Shown here: one piece after another, positions 1 to 5,656 of the stretch | Position numbering within the stretch: position 1 is the first letter of the stretch | How the letters are laid out: the number at the start of each line of letters is the position of its first letter | Assembly: GCF_005518285.1 (NCBI RefSeq) | Contig: NZ_SJDU01000099.1 | Location: 1 to 6,874, forward strand | From: Brachyspira catarrhinii | GTDB lineage: Bacteria; Spirochaetota; Brachyspiria; Brachyspirales; Brachyspiraceae | Reading direction: 5' to 3' | DNA: 6,874 nt | Program-made: the position numbers and the translations under genes | The notes under the pieces: generated by a model | Told to the model about the DNA's origin: nothing | Database searches by the model: none | Seen by the model: the letters and a program-made list of their open reading frames with translations, nothing else

Positions 1-61
1 AATATAATAATTTTATCAATTAATTAATCTAAAAAACATTACCAAATCGGAGCGGGATTTT

Positions 62-505
62 ATGGATGAAGAATTAATAGAATTTATTAAAGAATATCAT
101 AAATGTATGCATAAATGGAATTTCGCTTTGGAGTATTATTCAAAAAAAGAAGGCATTTCCTACACGACATTTAAAATTTTGGGAGTTATTTTTAGCACTG
201 AAAATTGCACTCAAAAAGATATATACGAAGTAATTTCTATACCGAAGCAAACTATAAACGCCGCCATAACCGATTTTTATAAAAAAGGATATTTAAAACT
301 TATAGAACCGCCCGAAGACAGAAGAGTAAAGATTATTAGCCTTACGGAAAAAGGCAAAAAATATGCGAAAGGCATTTTTTCAAAGGTTATGGATTGCGAA
401 TGCAAGGTAATAAACGAAATTGGAAAAGAGAAAATAAAAACTTATATTAACGCTATGAATTCCTATGTAGAATTATTGCTTAAATCTATAAAAGAATTAT
501 ATTAA
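62..505 (+). CDS. MarR-family winged-helix transcriptional regulator
   Basis: A 147-residue protein of normal MarR length, expected to bind palindromic DNA as a dimer in the cytoplasm. Residues 1-30 form the N-terminal dimerisation helix. Residues about 34-60 (YTTFKILGVIF, then TQKDIYEVISI) match helices leading into the helix-turn-helix. Residues 61-80 (PKQTINAAITDFYKKGYLKL) look like the recognition helix. Residues 84-96 carry the wing with the family signature PEDRR and the LTEKGKK segment that follows it. The C-terminal helices (105-147) complete the dimer interface. The ATG at 62 is preceded by a purine-rich GGAGCGGG (49-56), a usable Shine-Dalgarno. A TATAAT at 3-8 may be the -10 box, with the -35 outside the window. 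Cysteines at 15, 49, 112 and 114 could allow thiol sensing, as in some MarR proteins, but nothing shows this. The ligand and targets are unknown; the next gene, an outer-membrane protein, is a candidate target by position only. Confidence 0.9.
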   Translation: MDEELIEFIKEYHKCMHKWNFALEYYSKKEGISYTTFKILGVIFSTENCTQKDIYEVISIPKQTINAAITDFYKKGYLKLIEPPEDRRVKIISLTEKGKKYAKGIFSKVMDCECKVINEIGKEKIKTYINAMNSYVELLLKSIKELY

Positions 506-571
506 AATATAAGAAATTTCTAAATTATATTATTAAATATTTTACCTTTCTTTTATTTAGAGGTTTATAAT

Positions 572-653
572 ATTAGTCTATAAATAGAATATATAAATAT
601 ATATAAACTATAAATAGTTAAAATATTTTTAGAATATATTATAATAGACTAAT
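572..653. repeat. 82-base concentric imperfect palindrome (long AT-rich hairpin)
   Basis: The outer arms ATTAGTCTAT (572-581) and ATAGACTAAT (644-653) are exact 10-base inverted repeats. An inner palindrome AACTAT-AA-ATAGTT (606-619) shares the same centre (612.5). Between them 594-597 pairs with 628-631 and 599-602 with 623-626. Positions 585-593 pair with 635-643 at 8 of 9 if small bulges at 582-584 and 632-634 are allowed. Roughly 33 of 41 positions per arm can pair, so almost the whole segment folds on itself. No T-run follows it, so it is not an ordinary terminator. It may be a regulatory cruciform, a 5'-leader hairpin or the remnant of a small mobile element. Confidence 0.6.
618..645 (+). 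promoter_or_regulatory. Possible sigma-70-type promoter before the outer-membrane gene
   Basis: A perfect TATAAT (640-645) lies 16 bases after TTAAAA (618-623), a 4-of-6 match to the -35 box. The -10 box overlaps the right arm of the long palindrome, so a protein binding the arm could block transcription. Such AT-rich DNA makes chance matches common. Another TATAAT at 566-571, next to the left arm, lacks a good -35. Confidence 0.35.
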
Positions 654-667
654 TGTTAAATATTATC

Positions 668-759
668 AAAAGGAGATTATTATGGATACAAGTTAAAGAA
701 AATTTAATAAATTAAAAATTAAGGAGTAAAAAATGCTCAAAAAAATTTTGGAATTATAA
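668..759 (+). other. Two tandem Shine-Dalgarno/ATG minigenes in the leader
   Basis: Two strong ribosome-binding sites each drive a tiny open frame ahead of the outer-membrane gene. AAAAGGAG (668-675), six bases, then ATG at 682 encodes MDTS and stops at 694-696. AAGGAG (721-726), six bases, then ATG at 733 encodes MLKKILEL and stops at 757-759. The GGAG cores of these two and of the real gene start at 672, 723 and 774, exactly 51 bases apart. All three ATGs are in the same frame, each closed by a stop before the next. They may be leader peptides that tune translation, or decayed duplications of the gene start. No product is claimed. Confidence 0.4.
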
Positions 760-786
760 AATTATTAATTTAAGGAGAAAATAAAA

Positions 787-1431
787 ATGAGATTAAAATT
801 AATAATCATAACTATTTTAATAATATCTTGCGGAACGGTTTTTCCTCAATTTGAATTAGACTTTCTTGTAAAAAGCGGTTTAGTTGAGAGTTTTAGCGAT
901 AAAATTGACATAAACAACGACACTTACTTTTATAAGAAAGAATTGAATTTGCAATTGGGTTATAAATTCGCCGCAAATAAAAATCTCTTTAAGGGAGTTA
1001 GTTTATTATTCGATTTTGGAACGAGCGGAAATCCAATTTCTTATTCTATATCGAAAAACGATAAACATACGGTAAACGGAAATTTGGGGATTTTTACGGG
1101 ATTGGCTTTAAAATTTATATTCAGTCCGAGTTTAAACTCCAAGCAAGATTTGGTTTTGGGCGTTGCTTCGGGAGCGAGATTTATTCCCGTTGTAGATTAT
1201 TTGGACACAAAATTAAATAAAACTCCAATATCGCCTTATGTAAAATTATTTTTCGAGGATAGAATATACGGAAACGATAAATTTGCTTTTGTAGTTGGAT
1301 TTGGCTTGTATTACGAATATATGATTTTCGATAAGAGCGACAGCATGAAACTTTTTGGCGTTAATAATGTCAAACAGCATCATTCTATAGGCGAAATGAT
1401 TACGCTTGGCTTCCATTTTGGAAAACGCTAA
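787..1431 (+). CDS. Putative outer-membrane beta-barrel protein
   Basis: A 214-residue protein with an N-terminal export signal: MRLK followed by a hydrophobic stretch to about residue 14, then SCGTVFPQ leading into the mature FELDFLV. Cleavage after about residue 20-21 by signal peptidase I fits the family look. Cys15 in IISC could alternatively be a relaxed spirochaetal lipobox. The mature part alternates polar and aromatic or aliphatic residues in strands such as LNLQLGYKF, GVSLLFDFG, LGIFTGLALKFIF, FAFVVGFGLYYEY and the terminal ITLGFHFGKR, typical of a small barrel of about eight strands. The ATG follows AAGGAG (772-777) by nine bases. A strong terminator follows the gene, so it is probably transcribed alone or with the upstream region. 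It resembles the broken barrel gene at 5657-6416 in signal peptide and in the C-terminal LGFxFGxR. The cargo or adhesive role is not recognisable. Confidence 0.75.
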   Translation: MRLKLIIITILIISCGTVFPQFELDFLVKSGLVESFSDKIDINNDTYFYKKELNLQLGYKFAANKNLFKGVSLLFDFGTSGNPISYSISKNDKHTVNGNLGIFTGLALKFIFSPSLNSKQDLVLGVASGARFIPVVDYLDTKLNKTPISPYVKLFFEDRIYGNDKFAFVVGFGLYYEYMIFDKSDSMKLFGVNNVKQHHSIGEMITLGFHFGKR

Positions 1432-1461
1432 TAAATTAAACGATTAAAAATCATAACATTA

Positions 1462-1500
1462 AAAAAGGATTGTCTATTTATTTAGTCAGTCCTTTTTATT
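1462..1500 (+). terminator. Rho-independent terminator after the outer-membrane gene
   Basis: AAAAAGGATTG (1462-1472) pairs with CAGTCCTTTTT (1487-1497), eleven base pairs with a single U-G wobble. CTA (1474-1476) and TAG (1483-1485) can add three more pairs near the loop. The right arm ends in a run of five Ts followed by ATTT. It lies 31 bases after the stop of the outer-membrane gene. The A-run on the left arm means it could also work on the opposite strand. Confidence 0.85.
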
Positions 1501-1528
1501 TAGTCATTGCTAATTTACTTTTATGTTT

Positions 1529-1604
1529 GTCATTGCGAGCCAAAGGCGTGGCAATCTCTTTTTTGTGGATTGCTTCGGCATGCCTACGGCAGCCTCGCAA
1601 TGAC
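1529..1604. repeat. GC-rich dispersed-type palindromic repeat (REP/MITE-like)
   Basis: GTCATTGCGAG (1529-1539) and CTCGCAATGAC (1594-1604) are exact 11-base inverted ends. Inside, GCAATC (1551-1556) pairs with GATTGC (1568-1573). GGCATGCC (1577-1584) is self-complementary, and TGCC-TAC-GGCA (1581-1591) is a mini-hairpin. By count the segment is about 54% G+C (41 of 76), roughly twice the background. The GTCATTGCGAG...GGCAATC...GATTGC...CTCGCAATGAC pattern resembles short repeats I know from unrelated bacterial genomes; this is from memory, not a search. A partial copy of the end, GTCATTGC, sits just upstream at 1503-1510. The right arm is followed by TATTTTTT, so the repeat could also stop transcripts. 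No transposase is nearby. Confidence 0.75.
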
Positions 1605-1616
1605 TATTTTTTATAA

Positions 1617-1644
1617 TTGATTTTTATATTTTTTTTGTTATCAT
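1617..1644 (+). promoter_or_regulatory. Candidate promoter placing the start point at the DUF115 ATG
   Basis: TTGATT (1617-1622, 4 of 6) and TATCAT (1639-1644, 5 of 6) are 16 bases apart. A start point about seven bases after the -10 box would be at 1651-1652, the first base of the start codon, giving a leaderless message. An alternative -10, TATAAT at 1612-1617, would give a leader of about 28 bases, still without a Shine-Dalgarno. Confidence 0.4.
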
Positions 1645-1651
1645 AATTATT

Positions 1652-3394
1652 ATGAATATTTCGGTAAGATTGCATAACGCCATAAATAACGATTTTGATT
1701 TATTGGATTTGAATTTAAATAAAGAAAATTCTAAATTAAATTATAAAATAGAAAAAAATAAAAACGGTTTGACTATAGCCTATAAAAATAATAGAGCGGT
1801 TCATAGTAAATATAATATTGAAAACGAATGCAAAATTGCGTTGGGTAAGATTAATAAAAATAAAAATCTTCTTATAATTTACGGCTACGGTTTGGGTTAT
1901 ATAGTTAAATATTTGATTGAAAATATAAACGAATATTTTAACGAAAAAACTTTGGAAAGTTTGAAAATAATCGTAATAGTCGAAGACACGATTTTATTTA
2001 AATATTCTTATTATAATATTTTTAATACGGAAAAAGAAAATATTTTTTTTATTCACGGCGAAGACAATATAGATTATATAAATAAAATTATCGATTATAA
2101 AAAAGTAAACGGAGTAAGTTTGGTTTTGCTTCCGTCTCTTACGAAAGAAGAAAAAGACAAAGCGAATAAACTTTACGAAAGAATACTCAATAATATCGAG
2201 AGAGAATTTTCAAATATATGGACGAATTTATATTTTGAAAATATTTGGACAAAAAATATAATATTTAATAGCGAATATATAAATAAATCCGCCGATATTT
2301 CCGTTTTCAAAAACGCGTTTAAAAATTTTAAGGCTTTGCTAATTTGTCCAGGTCCCACTTTGATAAATTATATAGAAAAAATAAAAAATAACAGAGAAAA
2401 TCTAATAATAATTTGCGTTGATACGAGCTACTCCGTGTTATGCAAACATGGAATTATTCCAGACTTCGTCATAACCGTTGACGGAGGATTTTTTAATTCT
2501 TTAGATTTCGTCTATATAGAAGAAAAAAAATTTCCTTACTTGATAATGGATATAGCCTGCAATAAAATTATTCCAAAAATTATTTTAGATAAAACAAATA
2601 TAATAAGATTTTCTTCGACAGCCGATTTGGGAATTGTGGAATATTTAAAAAGATTTTCAAATATTTCTTCGCTTACAACTTCAAGCACGGTAGCGACAAC
2701 GATGATAGATTTCGCTTATTATACGAGTTTCGATAAAGTTCTTTTAATCGGTTTTGACAATAGCTATCCTTATTATCAAAGACATATTCGGCACGCGCTA
2801 TCTTACGAATATATGATTAATAAAACGAATAAATTAAAAACAATGGAATCATATTATTTTGACGCGATAAAAAATAATTCAAATATAAATGTTTATCCGC
2901 CGACAGAATTTATTTTTGAAAATCAAATAGAATATTTTAAAGAATTAAAAAATAAATATTCTAAAATGTTTATAAGAAGAATAAAATCCGATGCGATTGA
3001 TATAAATTCTTTTGAAGAAGATATTATAGAAAATTTTACCGAAGATAACGCTCGAGAAAAAGTTTTGAATATAGCCGAAAAATTATACAAAAAAGAAAAT
3101 TCAAATAATATAAAAAATTCGTATATTGAATTAAAAAATATTTTGGAAGAATTTAGAAATATTATTTTAAGTTATAACAAATCCAATGAAAAAAATTATA
3201 ACGAAATAACTAATACTATAAAAGAATATCAAAAAAAAGCGCCGATACTAAAAAATATTTTATCCGCGGCGCTTATAATGAGCGAGCGAGGAGACAACGA
3301 TATTAAAGAAAAAGTTAATTTTTTGCTTTCGGAAAGTTTGAAAAATGTAAATTATTTTTTAACGAGAATTGATATCGTTATAAAGAAATTATAA
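1652..3394 (+). CDS. DUF115 / motility accessory factor (MAF)-like protein
   Basis: A 580-residue cytoplasmic protein recognised as a member of the DUF115 family (MptE-like; MAF flagellin glycosyltransferases). In flagellated bacteria such proteins add nonulosonic-acid or related sugars to flagellin; archaeal relatives are pterin diphosphokinases. Residues 71-110 form a Rossmann-like start with YGYGLGY (77-83). The catalytic-type domain runs from about 226 to 375. It has CPGPTL (232-237), in place of the more usual GSGPSL, then PDFVITVDGG (270-279), a TTSSTVATT segment (342-350) and LLIGFDNSY (364-372). The rest (about 440-580) is Lys/Glu/Asn-rich helix, probably coiled. No ribosome-binding site precedes the ATG and there is an in-frame run of non-ATG codons upstream, so this start is chosen by default. 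No flagellar or sugar-biosynthesis gene is adjacent, so the flagellin target is inference from the family. It stands alone, with a repeat before it and a new promoter after it. Confidence 0.8.
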   Translation: MNISVRLHNAINNDFDLLDLNLNKENSKLNYKIEKNKNGLTIAYKNNRAVHSKYNIENECKIALGKINKNKNLLIIYGYGLGYIVKYLIENINEYFNEKTLESLKIIVIVEDTILFKYSYYNIFNTEKENIFFIHGEDNIDYINKIIDYKKVNGVSLVLLPSLTKEEKDKANKLYERILNNIEREFSNIWTNLYFENIWTKNIIFNSEYINKSADISVFKNAFKNFKALLICPGPTLINYIEKIKNNRENLIIICVDTSYSVLCKHGIIPDFVITVDGGFFNSLDFVYIEEKKFPYLIMDIACNKIIPKIILDKTNIIRFSSTADLGIVEYLKRFSNISSLTTSSTVATTMIDFAYYTSFDKVLLIGFDNSYPYYQRHIRHALSYEYMINKTNKLKTMESYYFDAIKNNSNINVYPPTEFIFENQIEYFKELKNKYSKMFIRRIKSDAIDINSFEEDIIENFTEDNAREKVLNIAEKLYKKENSNNIKNSYIELKNILEEFRNIILSYNKSNEKNYNEITNTIKEYQKKAPILKNILSAALIMSERGDNDIKEKVNFLLSESLKNVNYFLTRIDIVIKKL

Positions 3395-3427
3395 TCTCAA
3401 TTCAAAATAATATTTCTAAAATTCCGC

Positions 3428-3456
3428 TTTACAATTTTTATTATTTATAGTATATT
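3428..3456 (+). promoter_or_regulatory. Sigma-70-type promoter of the DUF4340 gene
   Basis: TTTACA (3428-3433, 5 of 6) and TATATT (3451-3456, 5 of 6) are separated by exactly 17 bases. The expected start is near 3463, giving a leader of about 36 bases that contains CAGGAG (3487-3492), six bases before the ATG. This marks the DUF4340 gene as its own transcription unit. Confidence 0.6.
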
Positions 3457-3498
3457 AAATCAATTAGTTTTAATTAATTTAATTGACAGGAGATTTAA

Positions 3499-4449
3499 AT
3501 GTCCGAAAATATAACAAATGCAATGAATAAAAAATTAAGCAAGAAATACGCGATTCTTTCGTCTATAATAATAATTTTAGCCATAATTTTAATATTAACT
3601 CTATTCTTAAAAAACAGGGGTTATTCTTTACCGACTTTGAAAGCGATTAATTCTGGCATAACCGAAATAAGAATAAATAGAGGAACGAACGAAAACTCTT
3701 TAATAATAAAATTGGAAGACGGAAAATGGACTGTAAACGAAAAATATAAAGCCGATTCGGACGTTGTTGCAAGTATGACGAACGCTCTTAATTCTATTCA
3801 GCCTGTGGAAATAATTTCGAGAGGAGACGCCGAAGCTGAAGATAGAGAAAAATATAGACTTTTGGACGATGAAACTATAAATGTTATCGCTCTTGACGGC
3901 TCTTCAAAAGAAGTTAGGAATATAAGATTCGGAATGAAATCGACACTCGGAGAAAATGTATATTCCCAAATTGATAAAGATAAAAATATATATCTGCTCG
4001 GAAATTTATCCTCAAATCCTAAAGACATTTTCGATAAAAGCGAAGACGATATTATAAATAAAACGATTTCGTCAGCGCGAAACGATTCTATAAATAAAAT
4101 TATAATTTCTTACAATAATAGAGATTATACTTTGGAAAAATCGGAAGACACTACAAATTGGATAAAAGATAATAATTCGATAAGCATCAACGATTTATAC
4201 GGACAAGTTTATACTATAGCCAACTTAAAAGCGGACGGCTTGATAAAAGAAGATTTGGATAAAAATTCCGTTTTGTATAAAATTGAAATATCCGCCGATT
4301 CAAATGTTTTATCTTACGAGATTTTGAATAAGAATAATACAAATAATAATTATGAAGTGTCGCTTGAAAACGATAACAACAGATATTATATAACGGACGC
4401 CACTTTTACAAATTTGAAAGAAGCGATTGATAATATTATAAATAAATAA
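3499..4449 (+). CDS. DUF4340 domain-containing membrane-anchored protein
   Basis: A 316-residue protein with a short basic cytoplasmic N-terminus (KKLSKK, 11-16). One membrane helix follows at about 17-37 (YAILSSIIIILAIILILTLF), and the rest lies outside the membrane. There is no cleavage site, so it is probably an anchored periplasmic protein. The outer part shows the two-lobe layout of DUF4340. The first lobe has an ITEIRINRG strand, KLEDGKWTVNEKYKAD (71-86) and a helix ending IQPVEIISRGD, then RNIRFGMKS and NIYLLGN. The second lobe has INKIIISYNNRDYTLEK (198-214), NWIKDNNSISINDLYGQ and IANLKADGLI. DUF4340 proteins often sit beside Gld-type ABC transporter genes, but none is present here. 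The ATG has CAGGAG six bases upstream. The gene ends 15 bases from the convergent recR, and no terminator is visible between them. The role is unknown. Confidence 0.8.
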   Translation: MSENITNAMNKKLSKKYAILSSIIIILAIILILTLFLKNRGYSLPTLKAINSGITEIRINRGTNENSLIIKLEDGKWTVNEKYKADSDVVASMTNALNSIQPVEIISRGDAEAEDREKYRLLDDETINVIALDGSSKEVRNIRFGMKSTLGENVYSQIDKDKNIYLLGNLSSNPKDIFDKSEDDIINKTISSARNDSINKIIISYNNRDYTLEKSEDTTNWIKDNNSISINDLYGQVYTIANLKADGLIKEDLDKNSVLYKIEISADSNVLSYEILNKNNTNNNYEVSLENDNNRYYITDATFTNLKEAIDNIINK

Positions 4450-4464
4450 AATTAAAAATAAAAA

Positions 4465-5076
4465 TTAATTCATATCCGTTCTGTCTAAAATGCTTCTTGC
4501 CAATGAGCGAGAGTCGGCATTTTCTATATCGCTTGAAAGAGAGATTCCGTAAGTTATTCGGGTTATTTTTCCTTTGAAAGCATAATAATCGTTATTTCTT
4601 AAAGTTTTATATATATAAGACGCCGTAGTGTCAGCCTCCAAAGACGCGCTAAAAGCTATTATTATTTCGTCTATATTATCGTTTAATCTTTCGATAAGTT
4701 CTTTTATTCTTATGTCGCTTATTCCTATTCCTTTAATAGGCTCGATTAAACCGCCCAAAACATGATAAACTCCGTCATATTCTTCCGTTTTTTCTATGGC
4801 AAGCATATCGGGATAGGATTCCACAACGCATATTTTCTTTTTATCTCTTCTTTCGCTCGAACATATCGGGCAAATATTATCTTCGCTTAAAGAATAACAT
4901 TTTGAGCATAGTTTTATATTTTCATGAAGCGAGGATAAGGCTTTTGAAAATTCTTCCAAATATTCTCTGTCGCTTTCAAACAAATATAAAGCGAGTCTCA
5001 TTGCCGTTCTTCCGCCGATTCCAGGTAGCCGAGATATTATTTGAGCGAGTTTGTCTAAAGAAGGAATTATATTCAA
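4465..5076 (-). CDS. recR: Recombination mediator protein RecR
   Basis: A 203-residue protein, normal RecR length. RecR forms a ring around DNA and, with RecO (and RecF), loads RecA onto SSB-coated gaps. Residues 8-28 hold the helix-hairpin-helix with LPGIGGRTAMRLA. A four-cysteine zinc finger follows: C57-x2-C60-x8-C69-x2-C72. The Toprim domain runs from about 80 to 175, beginning ICVVESYPDMLAIE with the conserved glutamate at 86. The second Toprim acidic motif, usually NPTxEGExTA in relatives, reads SASLEADTTA here (143-152). The C-terminal segment TRITYGISL...DSRSLARSI corresponds to the usual RlarGlP...TL..al region but is diverged. The start is a TTG (5074-5076): an in-frame stop lies 24 bases upstream with no ATG between, and a weak AAGAGA sits eight bases before it. 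It follows the ybaB-like gene by 25 bases, the classic order, so the two are surely co-transcribed. Confidence 0.93.
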   Translation of the reverse strand: MNIIPSLDKLAQIISRLPGIGGRTAMRLALYLFESDREYLEEFSKALSSLHENIKLCSKCYSLSEDNICPICSSERRDKKKICVVESYPDMLAIEKTEEYDGVYHVLGGLIEPIKGIGISDIRIKELIERLNDNIDEIIIAFSASLEADTTASYIYKTLRNNDYYAFKGKITRITYGISLSSDIENADSRSLARSILDRTDMN

Positions 5077-5101
5077 AATCGATTCTCTTTTATTCGATTA
5101 T

Positions 5102-5485
5102 TTAATCGTCTTTATCGTTATTTTTATCCAATTCGTCCATCATACTGTTTACTTTCGACATAATATCGGGACTTATCGAATCTAAAGAAAAACTTAAAAT
5201 TGGCTTTCCGTTTTCAAATCGAACCGAAGACATTTTTGCCAAATCTCCAAATATTTTATTTAAGTCTTTAGCGTCAAATTTCATTTTATCGTCATTTGGA
5301 TTCAATTCTTTTATTTTCGCAATCGCTTCGTTTACGCTCGAGGTTAGCATTTCTTCCAAAAGTTCTTTCTGTTCTTTAACGAGCATACTTTCGTCAATAT
5401 TTAAATCCGTTATAATGTAAGATTTGTCTATAGTTAGCGATATAAGATTTGCGGGCGAGCTATATTTAATAAAATTGTCGTTCAT
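5102..5485 (-). CDS. YbaB/EbfC-like nucleoid-associated protein
   Basis: A 127-residue protein placed directly upstream of recR, where ybaB/ebfC sits in many bacteria. YbaB proteins are small DNA-binding dimers that coat the nucleoid and may assist RecR-linked repair. The match is in the core: LISLTIDKSYIITDLNIDES (14-33) fits the VxVtvdgkgeitdikId strands, and LLEEMLTSSVNEAIAKIKEL (42-61) fits the family helix LeDlIvaAvNdAlkka. The usual Met/Gln-rich N-terminal helix (about 35 residues) is missing, and there is an extra acidic tail of about 65 residues ending DELDKNNDKDD. The identification therefore rests on the core plus gene order. The ATG has CAGGAG-type CTCCT (5493-5497 on the plus strand) seven bases before it. 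The missing helix cannot be recovered by an earlier start without passing the ribosome-binding site. Confidence 0.65.
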   Translation of the reverse strand: MNDNFIKYSSPANLISLTIDKSYIITDLNIDESMLVKEQKELLEEMLTSSVNEAIAKIKELNPNDDKMKFDAKDLNKIFGDLAKMSSVRFENGKPILSFSLDSISPDIMSKVNSMMDELDKNNDKDD

Positions 5486-5510
5486 TTAAAATCTCCTGAA
5501 ATAATTATTA

Positions 5511-5539
5511 AGTATATATCTTTTTTTATTATTTATCAA
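5511..5539 (-). promoter_or_regulatory. Sigma-70-type promoter of the ybaB-recR operon
   Basis: Read on the minus strand, TTGATA (5539-5534, 5 of 6) is followed after exactly 17 bases by TATACT (5516-5511, 5 of 6). The start point would be near 5504, giving a leader of about 19 bases that includes the AGGAG site. It is divergent to the promoter of the broken barrel gene. Confidence 0.65.
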
Positions 5540-5597
5540 TGTTTATATATTTTAAAAAATTATCTATTTTTTTTGATAAAATATAAAATTATTATAA

Positions 5598-5625
5598 TTG
5601 ACTTTTTTAAATATTTTTGTATATT
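5598..5625 (+). promoter_or_regulatory. Sigma-70-type promoter of the broken outer-membrane gene
   Basis: TTGACT (5598-5603, 5 of 6) and TATATT (5620-5625, 5 of 6) are 16 bases apart. A start near 5632 leaves a leader of about 25 bases with AAGGAA (5645-5650), six bases before the ATG at 5657. The control region is intact although the gene is frameshifted. Confidence 0.5.
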
Positions 5626-5656
5626 TTTAAAGAATTATAAATACAAGGAATTTATT

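Noticed and set aside
512..521. Perfect palindrome AGAAATTTCT after the marR stop
   Set aside because: Ten bases of near-pure A/T with no extension, no T-run and no promoter overlap; likely chance.
572..653. Invertible promoter flanked by 10-base inverted repeats (phase switch for the outer-membrane gene)
   Set aside because: The interior is itself largely palindromic, so inversion would change little, and no recombinase gene is in the window. It is kept only as a hairpin or operator candidate.
2173..2358. Short open frames opposite or overlapping real genes (2173-2358 -, 3798-4028 -, 4902-5105 +, 5743-5982 -)
   Set aside because: They lie inside well-supported genes in other frames, have no ribosome-binding site and no recognisable protein features.
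3461..3485. Small inverted repeat CAATTA / TAATTG in the DUF4340 leader as a riboswitch or operator
   Set aside because: Six A/T-dominated pairs with a 13-base loop and no conserved core; it cannot be told apart from background.
4450..4464. Shared terminator between the convergent DUF4340 and recR genes
   Set aside because: The 15-base gap and the gene ends show only A/T-rich sequence, with a five-pair ATTAA/TTAAT match at best.
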